The notes beneath the pieces are model-generated. The model did not search any database. It saw nothing but the letters and a program-made list of their open reading frames with translations, and was not told the origin of the DNA. Shown one piece after another: positions 26,873 to 35,918 of a stretch of DNA of 64,000 nucleotides. Source of the stretch: Heyndrickxia vini (lineage in GTDB: Bacteria > Bacillota > Bacilli > Bacillales > Bacillaceae_C); the NCBI RefSeq assembly GCF_016772275.1, contig NZ_CP065425.1, positions 3,848,001 through 3,912,000 of the forward strand, given 5' to 3'. How positions within the stretch are numbered: position 1 is the stretch's first letter; each line of letters starts with the position of its first letter. A program made the translations under genes and the position numbers.

Positions 26873-26879
26873 ATTACTG

Positions 26880-27488
26880 TTATGAGAAATTTTCACGATA
26901 CCACTTCACAGCGTTCATCACTTCTGCTTCTGTTAGTTGATGGCCATAGTGTTCCCAAAACAAGGTGACATTTGCTTCGTTATCTTCAAGTATTGTTTTT
27001 AATTCTTCAGTTTCGGATGTAGGAATTAACGGATCATTTGTGCCTGCCCCAATAAAAATTGGCGTATTTTTTAAAGAAGGAATGTTTAAATCTCTTCTTG
27101 GCACCATTGGATGGAATAGAATCGCCCCTTTTAATGCCTTTTCAAAATAAAACAGTAAGCTTGCAGCGATATTTGCTCCATTTGAATAGCCGACTGCGAC
27201 AATATTTTGCCGATCAAAGTTATATTCCTTTGCAGCCTCATCGAGGTAGTTGGAAAGTTCTTCTGTTCTAAATTCTAAATCCTCTAAATCAAATACGCCT
27301 TCACTTAATCGCTTAAAAAAGCGGGGCATCCCATGTTCAAGTACATTTCCTCTTACACTTAACACAGGTGCTTCTGGATCAATCATTTCAGCAAGCTGCA
27401 ATAATGAATGTTCATTTCCACCTGTTCCATGTAGTAACAATAATACAGGTTTTGAACTGTTGGTTCCCTTTTGAAAATAGTGTTTCAT
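26880..27488 (-). CDS. mhqD: carboxylesterase-like hydrolase MhqD
   Basis: The 202-residue alpha/beta hydrolase has LLLLHGTGGNE for the oxyanion hole, the nucleophile serine in VGYSNGAN, the aspartate in AGTNDPLIP and the histidine in HYGHQLT. MhqD of B. subtilis works with MhqE in defence against quinones and catechols. The gene overlaps the ribosome-binding region of mhqE's end (AAAGGAGTG) and is co-transcribed with it under an MhqR operator. Confidence 0.88.
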   Translation of the reverse strand: MKHYFQKGTNSSKPVLLLLHGTGGNEHSLLQLAEMIDPEAPVLSVRGNVLEHGMPRFFKRLSEGVFDLEDLEFRTEELSNYLDEAAKEYNFDRQNIVAVGYSNGANIAASLLFYFEKALKGAILFHPMVPRRDLNIPSLKNTPIFIGAGTNDPLIPTSETEELKTILEDNEANVTLFWEHYGHQLTEAEVMNAVKWYRENFS

Positions 27489-27491
27489 GTT

Positions 27492-28430
27492 TCATTCACT
27501 CCTTTTACTTGGTGTAATCGGTGGTAATACCGTTTCTAGCCGTTCTCTATACATTTCATATCTTGGAGGAAGCATTAATTTTTCACCTAGATTATCCACT
27601 TGCTCGTCAATCATAAAACCTGGTGGATCAGTTGCAATCTCGAATAAGATTCCACCTGTTTCGCGAAAATAAACGGAATTAAAGTAATTACGATCTTGAA
27701 CAGGTGTTACTTGATATCCTAGTTCATTGAAATACGTTTGCCATTGAATTTGTTCCTCATCATCTTTCGTTCGCCATGCAATATGGTGTACCGTTCCGAC
27801 CCCCATTTTCCCTCTGCTACCATAAGGAGTGCGTTTTACATCAATGATATTGCCAATATCTGCTTCGGATTTAAATCGGATATATTCTTCATCCTCCCCC
27901 ACCTTTTGCAAGCCTAGGTCTTCTTCTATTAATCTCATTGTTTGATTAGGTGAGCTTGAAAATAGTGTTGCGCCGGCAAAACCTTTGATTGCTACTTCGG
28001 AATGGATTTGACCAACACTCCATTCACTTGTGTTGCCTTCTTCTCTTTCCACGATTTCCAATAGTAATCCATGTGGATCTTTAAAAAGAATGGATTCTTC
28101 ATCGAAACGTATAATGTTTGTAAACTCGATATCGTGTTCGTTTAATCTACTTTTCCAAAATGGTAATGCACCTGTTGGAACCGCGTAGGATGTGACTCCA
28201 ACCTGCCCATCTCCAATTTTACCCGGATAGGCATTTTCCCAAGGAAAAAAGGTAATGATTGTACCTGGGCTGCCGTTTTTGTCCCCAAAGTACAAATGAT
28301 ACGTTCCGGGATCATCGAAGTTTACCGTTTTTTTTACTAATCGAAGTCCTAATATATCGGAATAATAACGGACGTTTTCTTGCGGATCACCAACAATCGC
28401 AGTAATATGATGGATTCCTACACTTTTCAT
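27492..28430 (-). CDS. mhqE: glyoxalase-family ring-cleaving dioxygenase MhqE
   Basis: The product has two vicinal-oxygen-chelate halves with metal ligands in GIHHITA, a second His/Glu set (GTVHHIAWR, LFEIATDPPGF) and GGILFE. It belongs to the MhqA/MhqE/MhqO dioxygenases that open quinone-derived rings. The start is ATG 28430 (MKSVGIHH), with AAAGGAGAT upstream; the frame is open six codons further as TTG. The length is 312 residues. The MhqR operator lies 46 bases upstream. Confidence 0.9.
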   Translation of the reverse strand: MKSVGIHHITAIVGDPQENVRYYSDILGLRLVKKTVNFDDPGTYHLYFGDKNGSPGTIITFFPWENAYPGKIGDGQVGVTSYAVPTGALPFWKSRLNEHDIEFTNIIRFDEESILFKDPHGLLLEIVEREEGNTSEWSVGQIHSEVAIKGFAGATLFSSSPNQTMRLIEEDLGLQKVGEDEEYIRFKSEADIGNIIDVKRTPYGSRGKMGVGTVHHIAWRTKDDEEQIQWQTYFNELGYQVTPVQDRNYFNSVYFRETGGILFEIATDPPGFMIDEQVDNLGEKLMLPPRYEMYRERLETVLPPITPSKRSE

Positions 28431-28475
28431 ATGTCTATCTCCTTTCAATGAGTATATCTATATAAACGTCAAGTT

Positions 28476-28495
28476 TATCTCGAATTCGAGATAAT
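28476..28495 (-). promoter_or_regulatory. MhqR operator
   Basis: TTATCTCGAATTCGAGATAA is a perfect 20-bp palindrome and matches the MhqR box known from B. subtilis (TATCTCGAATTCGAGATA). It precedes mhqE, so the pair should be induced by quinone-like electrophiles. No mhqR gene lies in the window. Confidence 0.88.
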
Positions 28496-28550
28496 TATAT
28501 ATAAAATTTATCACTACGTCAATTGAAGAATGAGTTAGATGTTGTTTATG

Positions 28551-28858
28551 ATCCACAAATCATTCTGTATGATGCACTAATCATGTTTTATGCGGCACAA
28601 ATTACATTCCATGATCCACAAACTCAATTTCCGACGTTCGAAAGGGAGACTATAATCCACAAATGATTTTGTATGATGCACTAATTCTGTTTTATGCGGC
28701 ACAAACTACGTTCTATGATCCACAAGCCTAATATCCAACGTTCGAAAGGAGACTATAATCCACAAATGATTTTGTATGATACACTAATCAAATTTTATGC
28801 GGCACAAAACTACGTTCTATGATCCACTAACTAAATATCCCACGTTCGAATGAGAAGG
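28551..28858. repeat. 103-bp tandem repeat, three copies
   Basis: ATCCACAAAT starts three units at 28551, 28655 and 28758 (spacing 104 and 103). Each unit reads through GATGCACTAAT, TATGCGGCACAAA and GATCCAC, and ends near ACGTTCGAA. Within a unit the pattern TATGATCCACAA, TATGATGCACTAA, TATGCGGCACAAA recurs about every 22-26 bases, so it is a repeat within a repeat. It fills most of the gap between mhqE and the thioredoxin-like gene. Confidence 0.88.
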
Positions 28859-28893
28859 AGAATATTTCGGGTAGAACCTTTACATATCAATAA

Positions 28894-28927
28894 CAAAAAA
28901 AGTATGAAACCTTCACGATTTCATACT
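28894..28927 (-). terminator. terminator of the thioredoxin-like gene
   Basis: AGTATGAAA (28901-28909) pairs with TTTCATACT (28919-28927) and is followed on the minus strand by TTTTTTTG. Confidence 0.85.
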
Positions 28928-28970
28928 CGTTTTTGAATGCTAATTCTATTGTTTCTCCAAATTATCTAAA

Positions 28971-29531
28971 TTACGCTTTTGCTAATGTTTCTTTCAAGCT
29001 ACTGTATACTTCATTCCACAGCTTTTCATCTTCGGTAAAGGCTTGAGTGATTTTCTTGAACACTTCTTTTTGTTCTGCTTCAAAACGCTCATCCTCTTTT
29101 GGTGGCAATACAGAACGTAATTCCATTACGAATTCTTGTACTTTTGGTGCGCGAGGTCCCCAAACGGCTTTTTCTTCTCCATTTTTATCGATAAAAATAA
29201 AAATCGGAATAGAGCGTGCTGTGCCGTTCGTTAAATATTGATCCATTAGCTCAAGGTTTGAATCACGTAACACCATACGGATTTCAATATTCGCTGCTTC
29301 TGCCATTTTCATAAGAATTGGCTCATTCATCATTGCATCTCCACACCAATCTTCCGTAATGACAATGGCACGAAGATCTTTTGCTTTTAATTCCTCAAAA
29401 AATGCTTGATCAGCTTCTGAAACTTGGAAACGATTATAGATTGATTGCAGGCTTTCTTTATGTACGTTCATCGACTCAACAAAATCTTGTACCGGAATTC
29501 CTTTTTCAAACCATTCATTTAATGTTGGCAT
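28971..29531 (-). CDS. thioredoxin-fold protein with a single active-site cysteine
   Basis: The 186-residue protein (start ATG 29531 with AGGAGTG upstream) has a thioredoxin fold with AIVITEDWCGDAMMNEP in place of WCGPC, and the cis-proline in RSIPIFIFIDKNG. It matches the thioredoxin-like group with only one cysteine in the active site, so a classical dithiol reaction is unlikely. A role in thiol sensing or as an adaptor is possible. It is a single gene. Confidence 0.8.
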   Translation of the reverse strand: MPTLNEWFEKGIPVQDFVESMNVHKESLQSIYNRFQVSEADQAFFEELKAKDLRAIVITEDWCGDAMMNEPILMKMAEAANIEIRMVLRDSNLELMDQYLTNGTARSIPIFIFIDKNGEEKAVWGPRAPKVQEFVMELRSVLPPKEDERFEAEQKEVFKKITQAFTEDEKLWNEVYSSLKETLAKA

Positions 29532-29604
29532 ATTTATCACTCCTATCCATTATTGATTTAAAAATATCATAAACCAATAAATATTTCATTTTTGAACTCC
29601 CAAC

Positions 29605-29802
29605 TTATCCAATTTTCTCACCATTTGTTTGGCTTCGCGTAATGTTTAAGCTTTTAACTTTTATATAATGATCTTTGCAATAATAACCAATTAATTTATC
29701 AGTTTCCCAGTCATACAAGGGATATACAGTATCAATATCTATTCCTGCTTTCTTCAAACAATATGAACATGTTGTTTGAAAATCAAAGTGGGTTTCACAC
29801 AT
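29605..29802 (-). CDS. small Cys/His-rich protein, likely zinc-binding
   Basis: The start is ATG 29802 with AAAGGATGG upstream. The 65-residue product has MCETH, CSYC and CKDH (C2, H5, C12, C15, C42, H45), enough ligands for one or two zinc ions in a treble-clef-like fold. No family is recognised. It stands alone between the thioredoxin-like gene and gatB. Confidence 0.6.
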   Translation of the reverse strand: MCETHFDFQTTCSYCLKKAGIDIDTVYPLYDWETDKLIGYYCKDHYIKVKSLNITRSQTNGEKIG

Positions 29803-29865
29803 TGTTTGGATCCATCCTTTACAATTTACTTTCCACGGAATGTATACCCACCTTTTTCGAAAATA

Positions 29866-29894
29866 AAACAAAGGACAGAAACTATGTTCTGTCC
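29866..29894 (-). terminator. gatCAB terminator
   Basis: GGACAGAA (29873-29880) pairs with TTCTGTCC (29887-29894), with a T-rich stretch following on the minus strand. Confidence 0.75.
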
Positions 29895-29901
29895 ATATTT
29901 T

Positions 29902-31332
29902 TTAGCGTTTATTTAATTCCTGAACCAATAACTTATTCACTAAAGGAGGATTCGCTTGGCCTTTGGTCGCTTTCATAATTTGCCCGACTAAAAATCCAAC
30001 CGCTTTCGCTTTTCCGTTTTTGAAATCATCAATAGATTGTTGATTGGATGCTAATACTTCGTCGATAATTTTCAACAATGCCCCTTCATCGGAAATTTGC
30101 ACAAACCCTTTTTCTTTAACAATCTTTTCAGGCTCGCCACCATTTTCAACGAGCTCCTTAAAGACGGTTTTGGCAATTTTGGAAGAAATCGTTCCATTTT
30201 CAATAAGCTTGATCATGCTAGCAAGGCTTCCTGGAGTTAAAGGGATGTCATTCAATTCTTTTTGCTCTGCATTCAAGTAGGCAGAAAGTTCACCCATGAT
30301 CCAGTTAGAAGCTTGTTTCGCTTCTCCTCCCGCTGCAACTGTTGCTTCGAAGAAATCAGCCATTTCCTTCGTTACAGTTAATACGTTAGCATCATATGCC
30401 GGCAATCCTAGCTCTTCAATGTAACGTTTTTTCCGCGCATCCGGCAATTCTGGAATTTCAGTACGGATTCTTTCTTTCCACTCTTCATCGATAAAAATGG
30501 AAACAAGGTCTGGTTCAGGGAAATAACGATAATCATCTGATCCTTCTTTTACTCGCATCAATAATGTTTTGCCTGTTGCCTCATCAAAACGGCGTGTTTC
30601 TTGATCGATTACACCACCCGCAGATACAACTTCGATTTGGCGTTTTTCTTCATACTCTAACCCTTTACGTACAAAGTTAAAAGAGTTTAAGTTTTTCAAT
30701 TCCGTCTTTGTCCCAAATTCTTTTTGGCCTACTGGACGAATTGAAATATTCGCATCACAACGCAAGGAGCCTTCTTCCATTTTACAATCAGATACTCCTG
30801 TGTATTGGATAATCGATTTTAATTTTTCCAAATAAGCATATGCTTCATCTGCTGTACGAATATCTGGTTCTGAAACAATTTCAATTAATGGTGTACCTTG
30901 ACGATTTAAATCGACAAGTGAGTATCCGTCACCTGTATGCATTAATTTTCCGGCATCCTCTTCTAAATGAAGACGAGTGATTCCGATTTTTTTCTTTTCA
31001 CCGTTTACCTCAATTTCAATCCATCCGTGTTCACCAATCGGTTTATCAAACTGAGAAATTTGATAGGCCTTCGGATTGTCTGGATAAAAATAATTTTTTC
31101 GATCGAATTTCGTTTCAGGTGCAATTTGACAGTTCAATGCCATCGCCGCTTTCATACCGAACTCAACCGCACGTTTATTCAAAACAGGCAACACACCCGG
31201 GTATCCTAAATCAACAACCGTTGTATTTGTATTTGGCTCTGCACCAAAATGAGCCGGTGCTGATGAAAAGATTTTAGAATCTGTTTTTAACTCGACATGG
31301 ACTTCTAGTCCGATAACCGTTTCATAGTTCAT
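29902..31332 (-). CDS. gatB: Asp/Glu-tRNA amidotransferase subunit B
   Basis: GatB is the kinase and tRNA-binding subunit of GatCAB, which converts Glu-tRNA(Gln) and Asp-tRNA(Asn) to the amide form. The start is ATG 31332 ([17 protein letters not shown]), with AAGGGGTG upstream; a GTG three codons earlier overlaps that site. The 476-residue protein shows the GatB signature ([16 protein letters not shown] [27 protein letters not shown]) and the C-terminal GatB/YqeY tail. It is third in gatC-gatA-gatB. Confidence 0.96.
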   Translation of the reverse strand: MNYETVIGLEVHVELKTDSKIFSSAPAHFGAEPNTNTTVVDLGYPGVLPVLNKRAVEFGMKAAMALNCQIAPETKFDRKNYFYPDNPKAYQISQFDKPIGEHGWIEIEVNGEKKKIGITRLHLEEDAGKLMHTGDGYSLVDLNRQGTPLIEIVSEPDIRTADEAYAYLEKLKSIIQYTGVSDCKMEEGSLRCDANISIRPVGQKEFGTKTELKNLNSFNFVRKGLEYEEKRQIEVVSAGGVIDQETRRFDEATGKTLLMRVKEGSDDYRYFPEPDLVSIFIDEEWKERIRTEIPELPDARKKRYIEELGLPAYDANVLTVTKEMADFFEATVAAGGEAKQASNWIMGELSAYLNAEQKELNDIPLTPGSLASMIKLIENGTISSKIAKTVFKELVENGGEPEKIVKEKGFVQISDEGALLKIIDEVLASNQQSIDDFKNGKAKAVGFLVGQIMKATKGQANPPLVNKLLVQELNKR

Positions 31333-31344
31333 TTTTTTCACCCC

Positions 31345-32802
31345 TTACAACTGTGGTTTTTCTTTATGGAAATTCGTTGCTTGTTCAAAGGCATGTGCTA
31401 CTCGATAAACTGTTGCCTCATCAAAATGTTTTCCAATGATTTGCAGGCCAAGTGGCAAGCCATTTGTAAATCCGCATGGAACGGAAATACCAGGAACACC
31501 CGCAAGGTTTACTGGAATCGTTAATAAATCATTTGCGTACATTGTTAATGGATCAGACGTTTTTTCACCGATTTTAAATGCTGGAGTTGGTGTTGTTGGT
31601 CCAATAATCACGTCATATTTTTCAAATACATCTTCAAAATCATTTTTGATCAATGTTCGAACTTGCTGTGCTTTTTTATAATATGCATCATAGTAACCTG
31701 AGCTTAACGCAAAGGTTCCAAGCATAATGCGGCGTTTTACTTCCTCACCAAAGCCTTCAGAGCGTGATTTTTTATATAAATCAATCAAGTTTTCCGCATT
31801 CGGTGTGCGATAGCCGTAACGGACCCCATCGAAGCGAGCAAGATTTGAAGATGCCTCTGAAGAAGATAAAAGATAATAGGCAGCCGTTCCATATTTTGAA
31901 TGTGGCAGACTGACTTCTTCCCATGTAGCCCCTAAACCTTCTAGCACTTTTAATGCATCTAAAACGGACTGGCGAACCTCTTCGTTTACACCCTCACCCA
32001 TATACTCTTTAGGGACAGCAATTTTCAATCCTTTAATATCACCTGTTAAACTTTGCACAAAATTTGGCACTTCGACATTTGCTGATGTAGAATCATGTGG
32101 ATCTACTCCGGAAATTGCTTGAAGAAGATAGGCATTGTCTTCCACATTACGCGTAATTGGTCCGATTTGATCGAGCGAGGACGCAAAGGCCACTAGGCCG
32201 AATCGGGAAACGCGCCCATAAGTTGGTTTTAAACCGACAACACCACAGAAAGCAGCTGGTTGACGAATCGATCCACCGGTATCGGATCCTAGAGAGAATG
32301 GCACTTCACCTGCGGCAACAGACGCTGCCGATCCTCCTGAAGATCCACCTGGAACCGTATTTACATTCCAAGGATTGAACGTTTTATGAAAGCCTGAGTT
32401 TTCCGTTGATGACCCCATTGCAAATTCATCCATATTTAATTTTCCAATTGTAATTGTACCTGCATTATGTAATTTATTCATAACTGTCGCGTTATAAATT
32501 GGGTCAAAATTTTCGAGGATTTTACTTGCACATGTGGTGCGAAGATCTTTTGTAACAATATTATCCTTGATTCCAATTGGCATTCCAAAGAGTGGTTGAT
32601 TCGATTCCTCAGAACCTAGTGCTTCATCCAATTGCTTGGCTTTAGCACGTGCTGTTTCTTCGTCTAGTGTAAGAAATGCCTGAACCTTGCTTTCAACTTC
32701 TTGGATTCGTTGGTAAGATTCTTCAACGAGCTCTGAAACCTTGACCTCTTTTTTATGTAAAAATTCATGTAACTCAGAGATTTTATGATCAAATAAAGCC
32801 AA
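31345..32802 (-). CDS. gatA: Asp/Glu-tRNA amidotransferase subunit A
   Basis: GatA is the glutaminase of GatCAB and delivers ammonia to the activated tRNA. It has 485 residues with the amidase-signature triad: the lysine in GIKDNIV, serines in [17 protein letters not shown] and [11 protein letters not shown]. It starts with TTG 32802 after AGGAGGGG and matches B. subtilis GatA from its first residues (xLFDHKI). Confidence 0.97.
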   Translation of the reverse strand: MALFDHKISELHEFLHKKEVKVSELVEESYQRIQEVESKVQAFLTLDEETARAKAKQLDEALGSEESNQPLFGMPIGIKDNIVTKDLRTTCASKILENFDPIYNATVMNKLHNAGTITIGKLNMDEFAMGSSTENSGFHKTFNPWNVNTVPGGSSGGSAASVAAGEVPFSLGSDTGGSIRQPAAFCGVVGLKPTYGRVSRFGLVAFASSLDQIGPITRNVEDNAYLLQAISGVDPHDSTSANVEVPNFVQSLTGDIKGLKIAVPKEYMGEGVNEEVRQSVLDALKVLEGLGATWEEVSLPHSKYGTAAYYLLSSSEASSNLARFDGVRYGYRTPNAENLIDLYKKSRSEGFGEEVKRRIMLGTFALSSGYYDAYYKKAQQVRTLIKNDFEDVFEKYDVIIGPTTPTPAFKIGEKTSDPLTMYANDLLTIPVNLAGVPGISVPCGFTNGLPLGLQIIGKHFDEATVYRVAHAFEQATNFHKEKPQL

Positions 32803-32813
32803 CTCTACCCCTC

Positions 32814-33104
32814 CTACTCTATAATTGATGGTACACGAATTTGTCCATCTTTCTTATCTGGAGCATTCTTCAATACTTCCTCTTGCGGCAATCCTGGTTC
32901 CGCTTTATCCTCACGAAGGACATTGCGAATATCTAATACGTGAGAGGTTGGTTCTACGTTTGTTGTATCCACTTCATTTAACAATTCTGCAAGATTGATA
33001 ATATCATCTAATTGCTTTGTGAATTTTTCCGTTTGTTCTCCATCAAATTCTAATCTCGCTAAATTAGCGACATGGTTAACTTGATCCTTTGAAATTCTCG
33101 ACAT
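32814..33104 (-). CDS. gatC: Asp/Glu-tRNA amidotransferase subunit C
   Basis: This 96-residue protein begins [20 protein letters not shown], with GGAGGTG seven bases upstream of ATG 33104. GatC wraps around the GatA-GatB interface and stabilises the complex. The end ([16 protein letters not shown]) is the typical C-terminus. It is the first gene of the gatCAB operon. Confidence 0.96.
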   Translation of the reverse strand: MSRISKDQVNHVANLARLEFDGEQTEKFTKQLDDIINLAELLNEVDTTNVEPTSHVLDIRNVLREDKAEPGLPQEEVLKNAPDKKDGQIRVPSIIE

Positions 33105-33180
33105 TCCCTTCACCTCCGAAAGTGGGTTTGAAACAGTAATAATATTATTGATAATATCAGAATGGCTTGTATATAGGCAA

Positions 33181-33216
33181 GGGGACAGACTGTAGTATAG
33201 TCTGCCCCTTTATTTT
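33181..33216. terminator. hairpin between MFS gene and gatCAB
   Basis: GGGGACAGACT (33181-33191) pairs with AGTCTGCCCC (33199-33208) with one bulge and is followed by TTTATTTT on the plus strand. It lies directly behind the MFS gene and most likely ends that transcript, although the T-tract is better in the other direction. Confidence 0.5.
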
Positions 33217-34402
33217 ACTTTAGAACCTTTGCCTTTATCGGTAAAATGGTACCAATCATCGCCACTATCGCACAACCAAGTAATATCGTCGGTACCCCTT
33301 TGATAGCTACAAACGATAATAGTCCAAAAACGATTAAATCAAGCACTGAGTCTAGAATTGACAATAATGATATCGTCGTCGCTCTCACTTCTGACGGAAT
33401 GATGTCATTACTTAGCTGTGAGTAGATCGGATAGCGAATCGACCGAACAAATCGCAATAGAAAAAACGCACCGATAATCATCCACAATGTTTCTCCAAAT
33501 ATGGCCGAAATGACTAGACCGATAACAGCAATCCATCCAGTGACATGCATTAAAAATACTCTTGAGTAACGGCTTGCCATCCATCCAACTGAATTAGAAG
33601 AGAAATAGCCAATAACAGCTGCAATCGCATAAAGAATTCCAATATATGCGACCGGAATCCCAGCATTAGTAAATAAAGGTTGATTAAAATAATCGTATAC
33701 TGCAGCAGCGGGTATGAATACCAATGTAACATTCATAAACATCCATAAAAGTGATGGGCATTTACGAATAACCTTTATGCCTTTAACTACTTGAGTAAAT
33801 GGATTTTCGCGATAGGATGCTTGATTAGATGGATTTTTAACAAAGAATAATAGAATCAATTCTATTATATAAAAGAGCATGCCTAATCCAATTAATAGTT
33901 GAAACTGATCTTCCCTTAAATCTTTGGCCATATAGGCACCAAAAAGTACTGCCGCTATCATCGAAATAAAGCCCGCTGACTGAATTTTCCCCATCGCATG
34001 GTCCATTAAGTTTTGTTCGTCACTTTCTTTCAATGATTCATAAATCAGCGCCTCATCCGCTCCCGAAAAGAAAGTAACCGAAAAACCATTTAACCCACTA
34101 TACAAAAAGAAAAGCCACGGTTCTTGCGCAATAAATAAAAAGCTATAGCTAATTATTTTTATGAATCCTCCGATGATAAAGGACTTTTTTGCGCCAAATC
34201 GATCTGCAAACACACCTGCTGGAACTTCCCCCAGCATAACAGCCCCACTCCAACACATAAGTACGAGGAAAATCTCGGATTCGGTCAACCCCCTTTCCAT
34301 ATAAAAAAGGGTCATGACTGGCTGCAAAAAACTAATCGTTGAAAAAAACTGAACCCAAAATAAAATCGTTATATTATGTGAGGCAATTGTATGCTTTTTC
34401 AT
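33215..34402 (-). CDS. MFS transporter
   Basis: The product of about 395 residues has twelve hydrophobic segments and the MFS loop GVFADRFGAKKSFIIGG between helices 2 and 3. Its early GEVPAGVFADR resembles drug or metabolite efflux proteins. The start is ATG 34402 with AGGAGAG upstream. A leader peptide gene and a hairpin precede it, as is common for genes induced by antibiotics acting on the ribosome. The substrate is unknown. Confidence 0.85.
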   Translation of the reverse strand: MKKHTIASHNITILFWVQFFSTISFLQPVMTLFYMERGLTESEIFLVLMCWSGAVMLGEVPAGVFADRFGAKKSFIIGGFIKIISYSFLFIAQEPWLFFLYSGLNGFSVTFFSGADEALIYESLKESDEQNLMDHAMGKIQSAGFISMIAAVLFGAYMAKDLREDQFQLLIGLGMLFYIIELILLFFVKNPSNQASYRENPFTQVVKGIKVIRKCPSLLWMFMNVTLVFIPAAAVYDYFNQPLFTNAGIPVAYIGILYAIAAVIGYFSSNSVGWMASRYSRVFLMHVTGWIAVIGLVISAIFGETLWMIIGAFFLLRFVRSIRYPIYSQLSNDIIPSEVRATTISLLSILDSVLDLIVFGLLSFVAIKGVPTILLGCAIVAMIGTILPIKAKVLK

Positions 34403-34447
34403 TAACTCTCCTACTTCCATTATTTATTTATCTATTAAATGGAATAA

Positions 34448-34491
34448 GAAGCAGGAGTAAACAGGTTAACCTATCGATTCACTCCTCCTTC
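34448..34491 (-). promoter_or_regulatory. hairpin between leader peptide and MFS gene
   Basis: GAAGCAGGAGT (34448-34458) pairs with ACTCCTCCTTC (34481-34491) with one mismatch. The palindrome AGGTTAACCT lies inside. On the minus strand its first arm overlaps the end of the leader frame, so ribosome position would decide whether it forms. Confidence 0.55.
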
Positions 34492-34524
34492 TTGAATCAA
34501 TAGTGTTTTTTGAACATTACGCAT
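34471..34524 (-). CDS. leader peptide MRNVQKTLLIQEGGVNR
   Basis: A 17-codon frame starts with ATG 34524, preceded by AGGAGG eight bases upstream. It ends inside the first arm of the hairpin in front of the MFS gene. A strong ribosome-binding site on so short a frame, with a hairpin that overlaps its end, is the layout of translational or transcriptional attenuation. A TATAAT lies just upstream. Confidence 0.55.
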   Translation of the reverse strand: MRNVQKTLLIQEGGVNR

Positions 34525-34567
34525 AGTTAATTCCTCCTTTTTTATAATTATGAAAATTATAACATAT

Positions 34568-34602
34568 AAAAATACCTTTTCATTTTTCGAAAAGGTATTT
34601 TT
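34568..34602. terminator. aceA terminator (bidirectional)
   Basis: AAAAATACCTTTT (34568-34580) and AAAAGGTATTTTT (34590-34602) form a 13-bp perfect stem directly behind the aceA stop. Confidence 0.85.
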
Positions 34603-34610
34603 CCACATAT

Positions 34611-35894
34611 TTATTTCATATCGACAAATTGCTCGGCCTCTGTCGACCCTTTTAATGCCGTCGTTGAGGAAGTACCTCCGGTGATAATCATCGAAACTTC
34701 ATCAAAGTATCCTGTACCAACTTCACGTTGATGTCTAGTAGCTGTGTAGCCATACACTTCATTTGCAAATTCAGCCTCCTGCAATTCTGAATAAGCAGCC
34801 ATGCCTCTTTCTTTATAGCCTTTTGCTAGTTCAAACATGCTATTATTTAGCGCATGGAAACCTGCTAACGTCACAAATTGGAACTTATAACCCATTTTCC
34901 CTAACTCTTGCTGGAATTTAGCAATCGTTGCTTCGTCTAATTTCTTTTTCCAGTTAAATGATGGCGAGCAGTTGTATGCGAGAAGTTTGCCAGGGAATTT
35001 CTCATGAATGGCTTCGGCAAAACATTTTGCTTCTTCTAAGTTCGGTTCAGATGTTTCGCACCAAACGAGGTCCGCATAAGGTGCATATGCTAAACCTCTA
35101 GCGATCGCTTGATCTAGTCCCGCCTTTGTACGATAAAATCCTTCAGGTGTCCGGTCACCAATGATAAATGGTGCATCATAAGGGTCCACATCACTTGTAA
35201 TTAAATCAGCCGCATTTGCATCAGTTCTCGCAACAACTAAAGTTGGAACGCCCATTACATCTGCTGCTAGACGTGCGGAAATTAAGTTTTTCACGGCTGT
35301 CTGGGTCGGCAACAATACTTTTCCACCTAAGTGACCACATTTTTTCTCGGACGATAATTGATCCTCAAAATGAACAGCTGCCGCTCCAGCTTCAATCATT
35401 GCCTTCATGAGTTCAAAGACATTCAATTGTCCGCCAAAACCCGCCTCGGCATCAGCGACAATTGGAGCAAACCAATCAATAGAATGATCCCCTTCCACAT
35501 GATGAATTTGATCAGCACGCTGCAATGCCTGATTAATTCGTTTGACTACGTGTGGAACACTATTTGCAGGATACAAACTTTGATCCGGATACATATGTCC
35601 CGACAGATTCGCATCTGCTGCTACTTGCCAGCCGCTTAAATAAATCGCTTTTAGTCCCGCCTTTACTTGTTGAACCGCTTGATTGCCTGTTAAGGCTCCT
35701 AATGCATTCACATAATCTTCTTCGTGAAGCAGATGCCAAAGTTTCTCGGCACCACGTCGTGCCAGTGTATGTTCAATATCTATCGATCCACGTAACTTTA
35801 ATACATCCTCCGCTGAATAGGTACGTTCAATTCCTTTCCATCTTTCATCAAGCTCCCATGATTCTTGTAATTTCGACGCCTTTTCGTTTATCAT
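34611..35894 (-). CDS. aceA: isocitrate lyase
   Basis: AceA cleaves isocitrate to glyoxylate and succinate, the first step of the glyoxylate shunt. The 427-residue protein has the catalytic loop [14 protein letters not shown], the metal-binding AGFGG and [10 protein letters not shown] regions, and NCSPSFNW. It lies 24 bases behind aceB in the same operon. The glyoxylate shunt allows growth on acetate and fatty acids. It is absent from B. subtilis 168 but present in several other Bacillaceae, so it is accessory at this locus. Confidence 0.97.
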   Translation of the reverse strand: MINEKASKLQESWELDERWKGIERTYSAEDVLKLRGSIDIEHTLARRGAEKLWHLLHEEDYVNALGALTGNQAVQQVKAGLKAIYLSGWQVAADANLSGHMYPDQSLYPANSVPHVVKRINQALQRADQIHHVEGDHSIDWFAPIVADAEAGFGGQLNVFELMKAMIEAGAAAVHFEDQLSSEKKCGHLGGKVLLPTQTAVKNLISARLAADVMGVPTLVVARTDANAADLITSDVDPYDAPFIIGDRTPEGFYRTKAGLDQAIARGLAYAPYADLVWCETSEPNLEEAKCFAEAIHEKFPGKLLAYNCSPSFNWKKKLDEATIAKFQQELGKMGYKFQFVTLAGFHALNNSMFELAKGYKERGMAAYSELQEAEFANEVYGYTATRHQREVGTGYFDEVSMIITGGTSSTTALKGSTEAEQFVDMK

Positions 35895-35918
35895 TCTATA
35901 TTCCTCCTAATCTATTAT

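Noticed and set aside
28551..28858. CRISPR-like array
   Set aside because: The units are 103 bp direct repeats without spacers of constant size, and no cas gene is present. The same holds for 37711-38016 and the palindromes at 47021-47216.
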